Assembly (NCBI RefSeq): GCF_900172345.1
Contig: NZ_FWFY01000007.1
Coordinates: 62,001-126,000 of the forward strand
Source of the DNA: Limimaricola soesokkakensis
GTDB taxonomy: Bacteria; Pseudomonadota; Alphaproteobacteria; Rhodobacterales; Rhodobacteraceae
DNA: 64,000 nt
Direction: 5' to 3'
Below, one piece after another: positions 41,215 through 52,092 of this stretch. Position 1 is the first letter of the stretch, and every line of letters starts with the position of its first letter. Position numbers and translations under genes: made by a program. Under the pieces are notes generated by a model that ran no database searches, was not told the DNA's origin, and saw nothing but the letters and a program-made list of their open reading frames with translations.

Positions 41215-41979
41215 TCAGCGCCGCCAGCCGGCGAAGGCGGCCGAGGCCGCCCAACCCGCCATGATTGCCAAGGCCAGCGACATCAGCCCGTAAAGCGCCG
41301 CCCGCTCCTGGGCGAAATTGTAGAGCCAGCGTTCGATGCCGACCTTCTGCACGCCGATCACCGTTTCGTAGCTGTCGACCACCGCGCCCTCGCGCGTCAG
41401 GAAGATCCGCGTGGTGTAGTTGCCCTCGACAAGGTTCGCGGGGAGCGCCAGCGAGGTGCGGAACAGGGTCTCCTCCTCGAGATCGACGGCGCCCTCCTGC
41501 AGCCGGTAGACATCGGCGTCCTCGCGGATCCGCACCAGCGCCGAGACGTAATCCCCGGCACCGGCGATGCGGTTGCCCACGGCGCGGATCGCGCGCGGGA
41601 TCGAGACCGCGTGCCGCAGATCCTCGGTGGCGGTCAGCACCTGCGCCAGCGGCGCGGTGGTGGCCACCGCGTAAAAGGAGGGTGCGGCATCCACCTCGAA
41701 GGCCTCGGTGTTGGTCCAGATCCCGGCGCGGCGTTCCTTGCGCCGTACCATGGCCGGGGCGAGCGGGCCGGAGACCGTCACGATCACCTGCAGCGGCGCC
41801 GCGTTCGGGGGCGGCGGCGCCTCGCGCCGCACCGCGCCGAAGATCAGGATCTCCGAGCCGTCGAAGGTGGCGGTGATCGCCACCTCGTCGCGGCTCAGCC
41901 CGAGCACGATTTCCTCGGCGCGAGCGGGCTGGGCGGCGGGCAGGGCAAGCGCGACGAGCAGGAGGACCAGCCGGATCAT
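41215..41979 (-). CDS. TIGR02186 family membrane-anchored exported protein
   Basis: The 254-residue protein has a signal peptide (MIRLVLLLVALALPAAQPARA), a beta-rich periplasmic domain (IVLGLSRDEVAITATFDGSEILIFG) and a C-terminal membrane helix (residues ~228-250). This is the architecture of TIGR02186, which typically accompanies TauE/SafE transporters. Its start overlaps the sulfite exporter gene by four bases, so the two probably act together in sulfur-compound export. Confidence 0.82.
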   Translation of the reverse strand: MIRLVLLLVALALPAAQPARAEEIVLGLSRDEVAITATFDGSEILIFGAVRREAPPPPNAAPLQVIVTVSGPLAPAMVRRKERRAGIWTNTEAFEVDAAPSFYAVATTAPLAQVLTATEDLRHAVSIPRAIRAVGNRIAGAGDYVSALVRIREDADVYRLQEGAVDLEEETLFRTSLALPANLVEGNYTTRIFLTREGAVVDSYETVIGVQKVGIERWLYNFAQERAALYGLMSLALAIMAGWAASAAFAGWRR

Positions 41980-42893
41980 GCGGCGTCCACCAGCTCGATC
42001 TCGTAGAGCTCGGCGGGCCGCAACACGAGGCCAAGCGCCAGCTGGCCGCAGACCGCGAGCACCAGAAGCGCCAGCAGGATGCGCAGCTGTTCGGCGCGCA
42101 TCCGTGCGCCGATGCGGCTACCGAGCTGCGCGCCGACCACGCCGCCCGCGATCAGCAGCAGCGCCAAGGCGATATCCACCGTCTGGTTGGTGATGGCATG
42201 CAGCATGGTGGTGAAGGCGGTGACGAAGATGATCTGGAACAGCGAGGTGCCGATCACCACCTTGGTCGGCATGCCGAGCAGGTAGATCATCGCCGGCACC
42301 ATGACAAAGCCGCCACCCACGCCCATGATCGCCGCCAGTACCCCGACCGCGAGCCCCACCAGCAGCGGTGGGATCATCGAAATATAGAGCCCCGAGACGC
42401 GGAACTTCATCTTCAGCGGCAAGGCGTGGACCCAGTTGTGCCGGCGCCGCTTGGGCCGGGCGCCGGGACGGCGCGACTTCACCAGCGCGTTCACGCTCTC
42501 GACGAACATCATCGCACCGACGGTGCCGAGGAAGATCACGTAACTCAGCTCGACCAGCAGGTCGACTTGACCGCGCGCCCGCAGCCAGTTGAACACTACC
42601 ATGCCCAGTGCCGACCCGGCGAGTCCGCCCACGAGCAGCACCGAGCCCATCGTGATGTCGACGGTGCGCCGTCGCAGATGCCCCAGCAACGCCGAGAAGG
42701 AGGAGGCGACGATCTGGTTGGGGGAGGTGGCGACCGCGACCGCCGGGGGGATGCCCGCGAAAAACAGCAGCGGCGTGATCAGGAAACCGCCACCGACACC
42801 GAACATGCCCGACAGCACGCCCACCAGCCCACCGAGGCCGAGGATCAGGAAGATATTGACCGAAACCTCGGCGATGGGGAGGTAGAGCTGCAT
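41976..42893 (-). CDS. TauE/SafE family sulfite exporter
   Basis: The 305-residue, eight-helix membrane protein has the duplicated TauE/SafE signature GGLVGVLSGMFGVGGGFLITPLL (first half) and AVGVLAAIMGVGGGFVMVPAMIYLLG (second half). The family exports sulfite, sulfoacetate or related anions. The stop overlaps the TIGR02186 gene by ATGA. Confidence 0.9.
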   Translation of the reverse strand: MQLYLPIAEVSVNIFLILGLGGLVGVLSGMFGVGGGFLITPLLFFAGIPPAVAVATSPNQIVASSFSALLGHLRRRTVDITMGSVLLVGGLAGSALGMVVFNWLRARGQVDLLVELSYVIFLGTVGAMMFVESVNALVKSRRPGARPKRRRHNWVHALPLKMKFRVSGLYISMIPPLLVGLAVGVLAAIMGVGGGFVMVPAMIYLLGMPTKVVIGTSLFQIIFVTAFTTMLHAITNQTVDIALALLLIAGGVVGAQLGSRIGARMRAEQLRILLALLVLAVCGQLALGLVLRPAELYEIELVDAA

Positions 42894-42989
42894 GATCGAC
42901 CCCTTGCGGTAGGTCGATTAAGGCAGCCCCCGCCGGGTTTTCCAAGCCCCGGCAGGGAAGAATGCCGCGATGCGGCGGCGGCGCTTCGC

Positions 42990-43793
42990 TCAGCCCGCGT
43001 CGCGCAGCATCCGTCGGAGAACCTGCTCGAGCTTGGCGGCGCCCAGCGGCGCCATCGCCTTGGTATGCTCGTGGCCGATCGCCTCGTCGGACATGCCGGC
43101 GGCCATGTTGGTGATCGCTGAAACGGCCATCGTCTTGAGCCCGAGGAAGCGGGCGAGGATCACCTCCGGCACGGTCGACATGCCGGTCGCGTCGACGCCC
43201 AGCGTGCGCATCGCGCGGATCTCGGCCGGAGTCTCGAAAGAGGGTCCGGAATACCAGGCATAGACGCCCTCGTGCAGCTCTACCCCCTCGGCCTCGGCCG
43301 CCGCGCGCAGCTTCGCGCGCAGCTCTGGGTCGTGGGCATCGCCCATCGGCACGAAACGGGCATCGGTCTTTTCGCCGATCAGCGGGTTCAGCCCCGAGAA
43401 GTTGACATGATCCGACAGCGCCATGATCGAGCCGGTGGGCATGTCGGCGCGCAGGCTTCCGGCGGCGTTGGTCAGGATCACCGCCTCGGCGCCAAGCGCC
43501 TTGAGCACCTCGAGCGGCAGCCGCATCTCGTTGGGATTGCCGTTCTCGTAATAATGCGCCCGACCCCCGAACACCGCGACGCGCTGCCCCTCGAGGTCGC
43601 CTACGGCGAGCACCGGGTTGTGGCCCGACACGCCCGCATGCGGAAAGCCCGCGAGCTTGTCATAGGGGATGGTGACGCCGTCGACGGCACCGGCGATATG
43701 GCCGAGGCCAGAGCCGAGGATCAGCCCGTATTTGACCGGTTCCTGCCCGGCCTGGGCCCGGATCAGGCCCGCGAGTTCAACGCTCTTTGACAT
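42990..43793 (-). CDS. punA: purine-nucleoside phosphorylase (PNP type)
   Basis: The 267-residue enzyme of the trimeric PNP class has YGLILGSGLGHIA (phosphate), GRAHYYE, TNAAGSL, the purine-binding GPSFETPAEIRAMR and ATGMSTVPEVILAR. It differs in fold length and motifs from DeoD at 34932. The start at 43793 lies inside the end of the upstream permease gene (17-bp overlap), placing it in the nucleoside-uptake operon for direct salvage of imported purine nucleosides. Confidence 0.92.
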   Translation of the reverse strand: MSKSVELAGLIRAQAGQEPVKYGLILGSGLGHIAGAVDGVTIPYDKLAGFPHAGVSGHNPVLAVGDLEGQRVAVFGGRAHYYENGNPNEMRLPLEVLKALGAEAVILTNAAGSLRADMPTGSIMALSDHVNFSGLNPLIGEKTDARFVPMGDAHDPELRAKLRAAAEAEGVELHEGVYAWYSGPSFETPAEIRAMRTLGVDATGMSTVPEVILARFLGLKTMAVSAITNMAAGMSDEAIGHEHTKAMAPLGAAKLEQVLRRMLRDAG

Positions 43794-44748
43794 AGGGTTC
43801 GCCTCCGGCGCGGGGCGGGATCGCGCGGCCGACGAAGCCTGCAAGGATCACCACCGTGAGAATGTAGGGAAGGGCGTCGAGAAGCTGTACGCCCACTTCG
43901 AAGCCGAGCGTGCTCTCGATCACGTCCGGGCGCAGCGCCAGCGCCTGCAGGAAGCCGAACAGCAGGCAGGCGCCGAGCGCGTACCACGGCCGCCACTTGG
44001 CGAAGATCAGGGCGGCGAGCGCGATATAGCCGCGCCCGGCCGTCATGTCCTTGACGAAGCCAGCCTGCAGGCCGGTCGAGAGATAGGCACCGGCGAGGCC
44101 GGTGAGCAGGCCGCAGATCGCCACGGCGGCAAAGCGCAGCCCCACCACCGAGATGCCGGCGGTATCGACCGCGGCGGGGTTCTCGCCCACCGCGCGCAGC
44201 CGCAGTCCGAAGCGGGTCCGGAACAGCACCCACCAGGTCACCGGCACCGCCAGCAGGCCGATATAGACCAGCAGCGAATGTCCGGAGATCAACTCGGCAT
44301 AGATCGGGCCGATGAACGGAATGTCGCCGCGCATCTCGCCGGCAAGCGGCAGGTCGATCGTCTCGAAGCGGGCGCTGCCCGAAAGCTGCGGCGTGCGGCC
44401 GCCTTGGCCGAACCAGCTTTGGGCGATCACCACGGTGAGGCCGGCGGCGAGGAAGTTGATCGCGACGCCGGAGATCAGCTGATTGCCACGGAAGGTGATC
44501 GAGGCAAGGCCGTGGATGCCCGAGAGCATCAGGGCCGCGCCGATGCCCGCCGCGGTGCCGATCAGCACCGAGCCGGTGACGGCGGCGACCGCGGCGGTGA
44601 GGAAGGCCGAGGCCAGCATCTTGCCTTCGAGGCCGATGTCGAAGATGCCCGCGCGCTCGGAGAACAGCCCGGCGAGGCAGGCCAGCAGCAGCGGCGTGGC
44701 AAGCCGGATGGTGGTGTCGAGCACCTGCAGAAGGGTCAGGAAATCCAT
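43777..44748 (-). CDS. BMP-type ABC transporter permease, second subunit
   Basis: The 323-residue, strongly hydrophobic protein is of the RbsC-like nucleoside permease family: LFSERAGIFDIGLEGKMLASAF and AGRGYIALAALIFAKWRPW are typical of NupQ/YufQ. It forms the membrane channel with the protein at 44753. It sits 4 bp downstream of that gene and overlaps the phosphorylase start. Confidence 0.9.
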   Translation of the reverse strand: MDFLTLLQVLDTTIRLATPLLLACLAGLFSERAGIFDIGLEGKMLASAFLTAAVAAVTGSVLIGTAAGIGAALMLSGIHGLASITFRGNQLISGVAINFLAAGLTVVIAQSWFGQGGRTPQLSGSARFETIDLPLAGEMRGDIPFIGPIYAELISGHSLLVYIGLLAVPVTWWVLFRTRFGLRLRAVGENPAAVDTAGISVVGLRFAAVAICGLLTGLAGAYLSTGLQAGFVKDMTAGRGYIALAALIFAKWRPWYALGACLLFGFLQALALRPDVIESTLGFEVGVQLLDALPYILTVVILAGFVGRAIPPRAGGEPYVKER

Positions 44749-44752
44749 GGGC

Positions 44753-45874
44753 TCACTCCGCCGGTTCGGTCTTGCGGGCGGGCTTCGGCGCCGGCCTCAG
44801 CCTCAGGAACATCGCCTCGAGCGGCATCCGCACCATGTTGTCGAGCGCGCCGGTGAAGAGGATCACGAGCGCTTGGATCACCACGATCAGTTCGCGCGGG
44901 ATCGAGGTCCAGAGCGCCAGCTCGGCGCCGCCCTGATAGAGAAATCCGAACAGGAGTGCGGCGAGCAGAACGCCGAAGGGATGGCTGCGGCCCATCAGGG
45001 CCACTGCGATTCCGATGAAACCGGCGCCCTCGACGGCGTTGAGCACCAGACGCTCGGCCTCGCCCATGACGTTGTTGATCGCCATCATGCCCGCCAGTCC
45101 GCCGGACATCAGCATGGTCACGACAATGATCCGGGTGGGCGAGATGCCCGCGTATTTCGCGGCCGATTCAGACTGGCCGAAGGCACGGATCTCGTAGCCG
45201 AGCCGGGTGCGCCAGATCAGCGCCCAGACCGCGACGCAGGCCAGAAGCGCCACGAAGAACGACACGTTGACCGGCGCGCCACGGAACAGCGCCGTCTCGG
45301 CGGTCGAGAACATGTCCTGGAAGGTCGGCAGATGCGTGGCTTCGGGGAAGCGGCCCGTGGCGGGCTCCATCGAGCCCGAGGGCTTGAGTGCGCCGATCAG
45401 CAGGTAGTTCAGAAGCGCCGCGGCGATGAAGTTGAACATGATCGTGGTGATCACGATATGGCTGCCGCGCTTGGCCTGCAGCCAGGCCGGAATCAGCGCC
45501 CAGGCCGCGCCGAACAGCGCCGCGCCGACCGCGCCGCCCAGGAGTGCGAGGCTCCAGTGCGGCCACGGGATGAAGAGCGCGATCAGCGCCACGCCGAGGC
45601 CGCCCAGCATCGCCTGTCCCTCGCCGCCGATGTTGAACAGGCGCGCATGGATGGCGATCGCCACGGCGAGGCCGGTGAAGATGAAATTGGTGGTGTAGTA
45701 GAGCGTGTAGCCCCAGGCATAGGTCGAGCCGAGCGAGCCCTCGACCATCAGCTTCAGCGCGGCCCAGGGGTTCTCGCCGATGGCGAGGATCACCAGGGCC
45801 GAGAGCAGGGCGGCAAGGATCAGGCTGATCAGTGGGATCAGCACGACATCCGCCCATTGCGGCATCTTCTGCAT
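44753..45874 (-). CDS. BMP-type ABC transporter permease, first subunit
   Basis: The 373-residue permease is of the NupP/YufP type. Motifs include IHARLFNIGGEGQAMLGGLG and ISPTRIIVVTMLMSGGLAGM. The start at 45874 has AAGGAGG upstream and trims 13 residues of an alternative earlier start that would overlap the ATPase gene. It pairs with the 43777 permease. Confidence 0.9.
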   Translation of the reverse strand: MQKMPQWADVVLIPLISLILAALLSALVILAIGENPWAALKLMVEGSLGSTYAWGYTLYYTTNFIFTGLAVAIAIHARLFNIGGEGQAMLGGLGVALIALFIPWPHWSLALLGGAVGAALFGAAWALIPAWLQAKRGSHIVITTIMFNFIAAALLNYLLIGALKPSGSMEPATGRFPEATHLPTFQDMFSTAETALFRGAPVNVSFFVALLACVAVWALIWRTRLGYEIRAFGQSESAAKYAGISPTRIIVVTMLMSGGLAGMMAINNVMGEAERLVLNAVEGAGFIGIAVALMGRSHPFGVLLAALLFGFLYQGGAELALWTSIPRELIVVIQALVILFTGALDNMVRMPLEAMFLRLRPAPKPARKTEPAE

Positions 45875-45875
45875 C

Positions 45876-47477
<1,602 letters not shown>

Positions 47478-47504
47478 GTGATGTCCGGTCCTCGGGTGCG
47501 AAAC

Positions 47505-47530
47505 GGGGCCGCGCTTTGCGGCGCGGCCCC
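47505..47530 (-). terminator. hairpin after the BMP-family binding protein gene
   Basis: GGGGCCGCGC and GCGCGGCCCC form a perfect 10-bp stem around TTTGCG, 23 bp after the binding-protein stop on the minus strand. It sits between the binding-protein and ATPase genes, as in the mal operon, and lacks a T-run. Confidence 0.5.
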
Positions 47531-47553
47531 TCGTGTCATGCCCTGAAGGGCGA

Positions 47554-48549
47554 TCAGAAATCGAGCGAGGGGCAGCTCTCGTCGCTCATGTAGTCGTGCA
47601 CCGCGATCTCGCCCGAGGCGATCTTGGTCTTGGCGTCCTCGACGGCCGCGGTCATCTCCTCGGTGACGAGCGCCTCGTTGTGCTCGTCCACGGCGATGCC
47701 GACGCCCTCGTTGTTCACGCCCATGACGTTGATGCCGGTCTCGATCTCGGTGCCCGCCTCGAAGGCGTCGTAGACGGCGTTGTCGACGCGCTTGACCATC
47801 GAGGTCAGCACCTTGCCCGGCTGCAGGTAGTTCTGGTTGCTGTCGACGCCGATCGACAGGATGTCCTGATCGGCGGCGGTCTGCAGCACGCCGATGCCGG
47901 TGCCGCCGGCGGCGGCATAGATCACGTCGGCGCCTTGGGAGATCTGCGCCTGGGTCAGCTCGGAGCCCTTGACGGGATCGTTCCATGCGGCGGGGGTGGT
48001 GCCGGTCATGTTCGACAGCACGGTGATGTCGGGGTTCACCGACTGCGCGCCTTGAGCGTAGCCGCAGGCGAACTTGCGGATCAGCGGGATGTCCATGCCG
48101 CCGATGAAGCCGATGGTACCGCTCTCGGAGGCCATCGCCGCCATCTGGCCGACGAGGTAGGAGCCCTCATGCTCGTTGAAGACGACCGAGCGGACGTTGG
48201 GCTGATCGACCACGCCGTCGATGATCACGAACTTGGTGTCCGGGTAGTCGCCGGCGATCTCCTCGAGCGGGGTCATGAAGGAGAAGCCCACCGTGACGAT
48301 CGGGTTGTTGCCGGCTTCGGCGAAGCGGCGCAGCGCCTGCTCGCGCTGGGCGTCGGACTGCAGCTCGACCTCGGCATAGGAGTTGCCGGTTTCCTCGGCC
48401 CAACGAGTGGCGCCGTTATGGGCGCTTTCGTTGAAGGATTTGTCGAACTTGCCGCCCAGATCGTAGATCAGCGCCGGGTCGGCCAGCGCGGCGCCGGCCG
48501 AGATCGCCAGCGCGGCGGTCGCGCCGAGGAATTTCGCGAGATGAGTCAT
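47554..48549 (-). CDS. BMP family nucleoside-binding protein
   Basis: The 331-residue periplasmic protein starts with signal peptide MTHLAKFLGATAALAISAGAALA. The BMP-family start PALIYDLGGKFDKSFNES follows, then VGFSFMTP, IGFIGGMDIPLIRKFACGY and the later DVIYAAAGGTGIGV. There is no lipobox Cys. The presence of two permeases, a double ATPase and a phosphorylase identifies a purine-nucleoside importer. Confidence 0.9.
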   Translation of the reverse strand: MTHLAKFLGATAALAISAGAALADPALIYDLGGKFDKSFNESAHNGATRWAEETGNSYAEVELQSDAQREQALRRFAEAGNNPIVTVGFSFMTPLEEIAGDYPDTKFVIIDGVVDQPNVRSVVFNEHEGSYLVGQMAAMASESGTIGFIGGMDIPLIRKFACGYAQGAQSVNPDITVLSNMTGTTPAAWNDPVKGSELTQAQISQGADVIYAAAGGTGIGVLQTAADQDILSIGVDSNQNYLQPGKVLTSMVKRVDNAVYDAFEAGTEIETGINVMGVNNEGVGIAVDEHNEALVTEEMTAAVEDAKTKIASGEIAVHDYMSDESCPSLDF

Positions 48550-48741
48550 CTAAAGCTCCCTGTCAGGTCACGGCGCGGTGCCGTCCCGGCGCCGCGCGTC
48601 TGCCGGTCATGCGCCGGCTCATGGCAGGATAAGGCAATGCGCGGCGCTTTCGGGTCAACTGATTTTTCCATGATTTGCGCCAAGTCACCGGGACTTCGCA
48701 GCGTTACGGCCCACCTCTGAGGCGACTGACGCAAGGGTATG

Positions 48742-49158
48742 TTATCGCAATGGGCGGGTCAGGATCAGCGCTGCCGCGGGCGATTGCCCGGCCCGTGGAT
48801 AATAGCCCGGCCGCCGACCGGCCCGCGCGTATCCCATCCGCTCGTAGAGCGCCCGCGCCGGGGCGTTGTCCTCCGCCACCTCGAGAAAGATTGTCACCGC
48901 TCCGGCAGCACGCGCCGCGTCATGAAACGCCTCCAGCGCGGCGCGGGCGCGGCCCTGCCTGCGATGGTCGGGGTGGGTGGCCAGGGTGATGATCTCGGCC
49001 TCGTCCAGGGTCACGCGGCCCAGCACGAAACCCGAGGCGTCGCCCGCGAGGATCGCGCCGGGCGCAGCGAGCAGCGCGGCGAACTCCTCCGCGCTCCAGC
49101 CGCGCTCGTCCGGGAAGGCCGCCGCATAGGTCGCGGCGAGCGCCCGCGGCGCGCTCAT
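48742..49158 (-). CDS. rimI: ribosomal protein-alanine acetyltransferase RimI (GNAT)
   Basis: The 138-residue GNAT protein has the acetyl-CoA motif ATHPDHRRQGRARAALEAF and the C-terminal LEVAEDNAPARALYERMGYARAGRRPGYY. The genes nfuA, tsaB and rimI overlap in that order. RimI acetylates the ribosomal protein S18 N-terminus in E. coli, and RimI genes often sit beside tsaB. Confidence 0.85.
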   Translation of the reverse strand: MSAPRALAATYAAAFPDERGWSAEEFAALLAAPGAILAGDASGFVLGRVTLDEAEIITLATHPDHRRQGRARAALEAFHDAARAAGAVTIFLEVAEDNAPARALYERMGYARAGRRPGYYPRAGQSPAAALILTRPLR

Positions 49159-49733
49159 TCGATCAGGACGGGGGCCGGGTCGCGCGGCGGTGCCGCGTCG
49201 GCGGGGCGGACGTAGAGCGGTGCGGGGCGGGGCTGCGGCGTCCCGGCACGCTCGCGGGCGATCCGCGCGATGGCGCGCACGAGGGCCTCGGGTTCGGGGG
49301 CGTGCAGCACCTCACCGGCCTCGGCGACGGGGGCAAGGCGCGGGGCCTCGGCACCGGCATCGGTCAGCCGTTGCAGCCAGAGATGATCGCGGGGGGCGGG
49401 CAGGGCGACGGTGAGAGGGCGCGGATGATCCAGAGCCGCCGCCTCGAAGCCCGAGACCCCGATGGCCGGGATGCCCAAGCCCAGAGACAGGCCGCGCGCC
49501 GCCGAGACGCCGATCCTCAGTCCGGTGAAATTGCCGGGCCCGGTGCCGACGCCGATCGCCGCGAGATCGCCCCAGGCCAGCCCCTCGTGCTGCAGCAATT
49601 CCTCGAGAAACGGCATCAGCCGCTCGGCCTGGCCCTTGGCCATCGGTTCGACACGGGCGACCATGCGATCACCCAGATGCAGAGCGGCCGCGCAATGCGC
49701 GGCCGAGCTGTCGAATGCCAATAGCGGGCGCAT
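49155..49733 (-). CDS. tsaB: tRNA threonylcarbamoyladenosine biosynthesis protein TsaB
   Basis: The 192-residue protein has the TsaB ASKHA-fold start LLAFDSSAAHCAAAL, followed by the GTGPGNFTGLRIGVSAARGLSLG block. It partners TsaD/TsaE for the t6A modification of ANN-decoding tRNAs. It overlaps rimI by four bases and shares one base with the upstream NifU-like gene. Confidence 0.9.
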   Translation of the reverse strand: MRPLLAFDSSAAHCAAALHLGDRMVARVEPMAKGQAERLMPFLEELLQHEGLAWGDLAAIGVGTGPGNFTGLRIGVSAARGLSLGLGIPAIGVSGFEAAALDHPRPLTVALPAPRDHLWLQRLTDAGAEAPRLAPVAEAGEVLHAPEPEALVRAIARIARERAGTPQPRPAPLYVRPADAAPPRDPAPVLIE

Positions 49734-50302
49734 CAGGCTGCGACGGGCCGGACCTCGACCACTTCGGGGATGTAGTGGCGCAGCAGGTTCTCGATGCCCA
49801 TCTTGAGCGTCAGCGTCGAGGACGGGCAGCCGGCGCAGGCGCCCTGCATGTGCAGATAGACCACGCCACGGTCGAAGCCGTGGAAAGTGATGTCGCCGCC
49901 ATCCTGCGCCACGGCGGGCCGTACGCGGGTGTCGAGCAATTCCTTGATCTGCTCGACGATGGCGCCGTCCTCGCCGGTATGTTCGGCATGGCCGCCCGAG
50001 GCGCTGTTCGAGGTGCCGTCATCGATCGCCGGAGCGCCGGACTGGAAATGCTCCATCACCGCGCCGAGCACGGCGGGCTTGATGTGATCCCACTCGACGG
50101 CTTCGGTCTTGGTCACGGTGACGAAGTCAGAGCCGAGGAACACGCCGGCCACGCCGCCGGTCGCGAAGATGCGCTTGGCCAGCGGGCTCGACTGAGCGGC
50201 TTCCTCGGAGGGGAAATCGGCCGTGCCCATCTCGAGCACGGTCTGCCCCGGCAGGAACTTCAGCGTCGCGGGGTTCGGCGTGGATTCGGTCTGGATGAAC
50301 AT
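49733..50302 (-). CDS. nfuA: NifU-like iron-sulfur scaffold protein (Nfu type)
   Basis: The 189-residue protein has an N-terminal Nfu domain (MFIQTESTPNPATLKFLPG, SPLAKRIFATGGVAGVFLG) and a C-terminal NifU domain with the cluster motif CAGCPSS. This matches NFU1/NfuA proteins of Alphaproteobacteria, which deliver [4Fe-4S] clusters to enzymes such as lipoyl synthase. It fits a genome with active respiratory metabolism. Confidence 0.92.
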   Translation of the reverse strand: MFIQTESTPNPATLKFLPGQTVLEMGTADFPSEEAAQSSPLAKRIFATGGVAGVFLGSDFVTVTKTEAVEWDHIKPAVLGAVMEHFQSGAPAIDDGTSNSASGGHAEHTGEDGAIVEQIKELLDTRVRPAVAQDGGDITFHGFDRGVVYLHMQGACAGCPSSTLTLKMGIENLLRHYIPEVVEVRPVAA

Positions 50303-50394
50303 CGGACCACCTTTCGTTTCAGGTCCCCGATATGCGCCTCGCCGGACCCGAAGTCAAGATTTGGAACGGTTCTAAATCGCCGGACGGAAGCGGT

Positions 50395-50850
50395 TCAGGT
50401 GATCGCTTCGAGCCGCTCCTTGGAGATGTCGCCCGGCACGATGGTGATGGGCACCGGCAGGCTGCCGGCCTCGCGGGTGAGTTGGCTCACCAATGGCCCC
50501 GGCCCCTTGCGGTCGTCGCCCGCGCCGAGCACCAGCACGCCGATCTCCGGATCCTCGCGGATCTGAGCGAGGATCTCGGGCACCGCTTCGCCCTCGCGGA
50601 TCACCAGGTCGGGATGCACGTTCTGGCGGTCGCGCATCCATTTGGCGAAGACCTCGAAATGCACCTCGATGCGCTCGCGCGCCTCGGCCCGCATGATCTC
50701 GCCCACCCCCACCCAGTGGTTGAACTCGTCCGGGGGGATCACCGACAGGATGGTGACACCGCCGCCGGTCTTGCCGGCGCGCATCGCCGCGAAACGCATC
50801 GCGTTGAGGCATTCGCGGGTATCGTCGAGGATCACGAGGAACTTGCGCAT
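50395..50850 (-). CDS. universal stress protein (UspA family)
   Basis: The 151-residue protein has the Usp fold: RKFLVILDDTRECLNAMRFAAMRA at the start, VTILSVIPP, and a C-terminal VLVLGAGDDRKGPGPLVSQLTREAGSLPVPITIV with the Gly-rich nucleotide region. Its stress role is inferred from the family. It lies downstream of the 407-residue membrane protein and upstream of nfuA. Confidence 0.85.
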   Translation of the reverse strand: MRKFLVILDDTRECLNAMRFAAMRAGKTGGGVTILSVIPPDEFNHWVGVGEIMRAEARERIEVHFEVFAKWMRDRQNVHPDLVIREGEAVPEILAQIREDPEIGVLVLGAGDDRKGPGPLVSQLTREAGSLPVPITIVPGDISKERLEAIT

Positions 50851-50867
50851 GGGTCGTCCTGTCGGAG

Positions 50868-52091
50868 CTATTCCGCCGGAGTGTGACCCAGCACCGGACG
50901 CGGGGCAACCGGGCGGTGTATGGCCGGGCGGCGCAGCGGCGGGTCGGGACGCAGCTGCGGCTGTGGCCGGGTCAGCGGCGGCTCGGCGCGCGGGGCGGGG
51001 GCTTCGCGTGCCGCCTGCCGGAGCTGCGCTTGCACCGGCGCGCGGATCAGCGACAGCAGCATCCGGCCGACCCGCTCACCGAGGAAGATCAGCACCTGGC
51101 CCGCCAGCAGCCACAAGAGCGCCGCCGCGCCGATCGCGAGGTCCGACAGCCGCACAAGCGCGCGGAAGGCGCGGCCCTTGCCGAGAATGTCGAGCGTGGC
51201 GCGGGTATCCGGACCGGCGGCGTCCGAGAGCCGGGCCAGTCGCCGCGCATCGGCGGCATTATCGACATGGCGCAGCATTAGCACCGCGTCGGTGAGCGAG
51301 CTATTCGCGGCGACGCGGCCCAGATCCGAGGCCAGCTCGCCCACCCGGGCGAGCTTCACCGGATCGGCCACCTCGTCGAGCCCCACCTTGCCGAGGGCGA
51401 GATCGTCGAGCCGATCCGGGCGGAAGTCGACATCGGACAGCCGCCGCAGATCGTCGGCGAAGCTCGTGCTGACGGTGCCGAGCCGCCGCGCCAACCGCAG
51501 CGAGGTCGCGCCGACCTTCACCGTGGCGCTGGTGCCGCCCGAGGCCAGCACCAGGCCGGTGGCTCCGAGCCCGACGCCCGCGAGCGCCACCTCGATACGG
51601 TCGATCTCCTCGCCGGCGATGCCGGCCTGCGCCGCCCGCCTCAGCGCGTTCAGATCGCCCAGCGGCGTCATCTCGACGGTGACGCCGCACATCGCCAGAA
51701 GCGCCACGCGCGGGCAGGCGGTGATGTCGGCGGCGCAGACCGCGCAGTCGCGTGCCGCCGCCAGCGCCCCGGTCTCTCGCGCCTCCAGCGCCTGCATCCG
51801 GCCCAGAAGCGCCGGCGAAGGCGCGATGCCATGGCGCCCGCCCACCGCCGAAACCATGCGCATCGCGTCGAGATCCTCGGCCAGAAGCGCCCGGTCCATC
51901 TCGGCCATGTACCATTCCGGCGTCACTTCACGCGCCAAGGCGGCGCGCAACTCCAGCGCCACCGCCTCGGTGCTGCGCTCCAGATAGGGCGCGGCGAAGG
52001 GGTTCTGCGACATCAAGAGCGCCAGCGCCACCGTGCTCAGCGCGACGGGCAGGAACGCCAGCAGCCGATCGAGGGCACGCCAGAGCCGCAT
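50868..52091 (-). CDS. large hypothetical membrane protein with Cys cluster
   Basis: The 407-residue protein has an N-terminal hydrophobic helix (residues ~12-28), a long Ala/Leu-rich region and membrane segments near residues ~155-195 and ~320-345. A proline-rich tail follows (residues ~355-407). Residues ~115-134 hold four Cys (CAVCAADITACPRVALLAMC, with the first pair as CxxC). I do not recognise a family and no catalytic motif is clear. It is one base from the ilvE stop, in a likely operon. Confidence 0.6.
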   Translation of the reverse strand: MRLWRALDRLLAFLPVALSTVALALLMSQNPFAAPYLERSTEAVALELRAALAREVTPEWYMAEMDRALLAEDLDAMRMVSAVGGRHGIAPSPALLGRMQALEARETGALAAARDCAVCAADITACPRVALLAMCGVTVEMTPLGDLNALRRAAQAGIAGEEIDRIEVALAGVGLGATGLVLASGGTSATVKVGATSLRLARRLGTVSTSFADDLRRLSDVDFRPDRLDDLALGKVGLDEVADPVKLARVGELASDLGRVAANSSLTDAVLMLRHVDNAADARRLARLSDAAGPDTRATLDILGKGRAFRALVRLSDLAIGAAALLWLLAGQVLIFLGERVGRMLLSLIRAPVQAQLRQAAREAPAPRAEPPLTRPQPQLRPDPPLRRPAIHRPVAPRPVLGHTPAE

Positions 52092-52092
52092 C

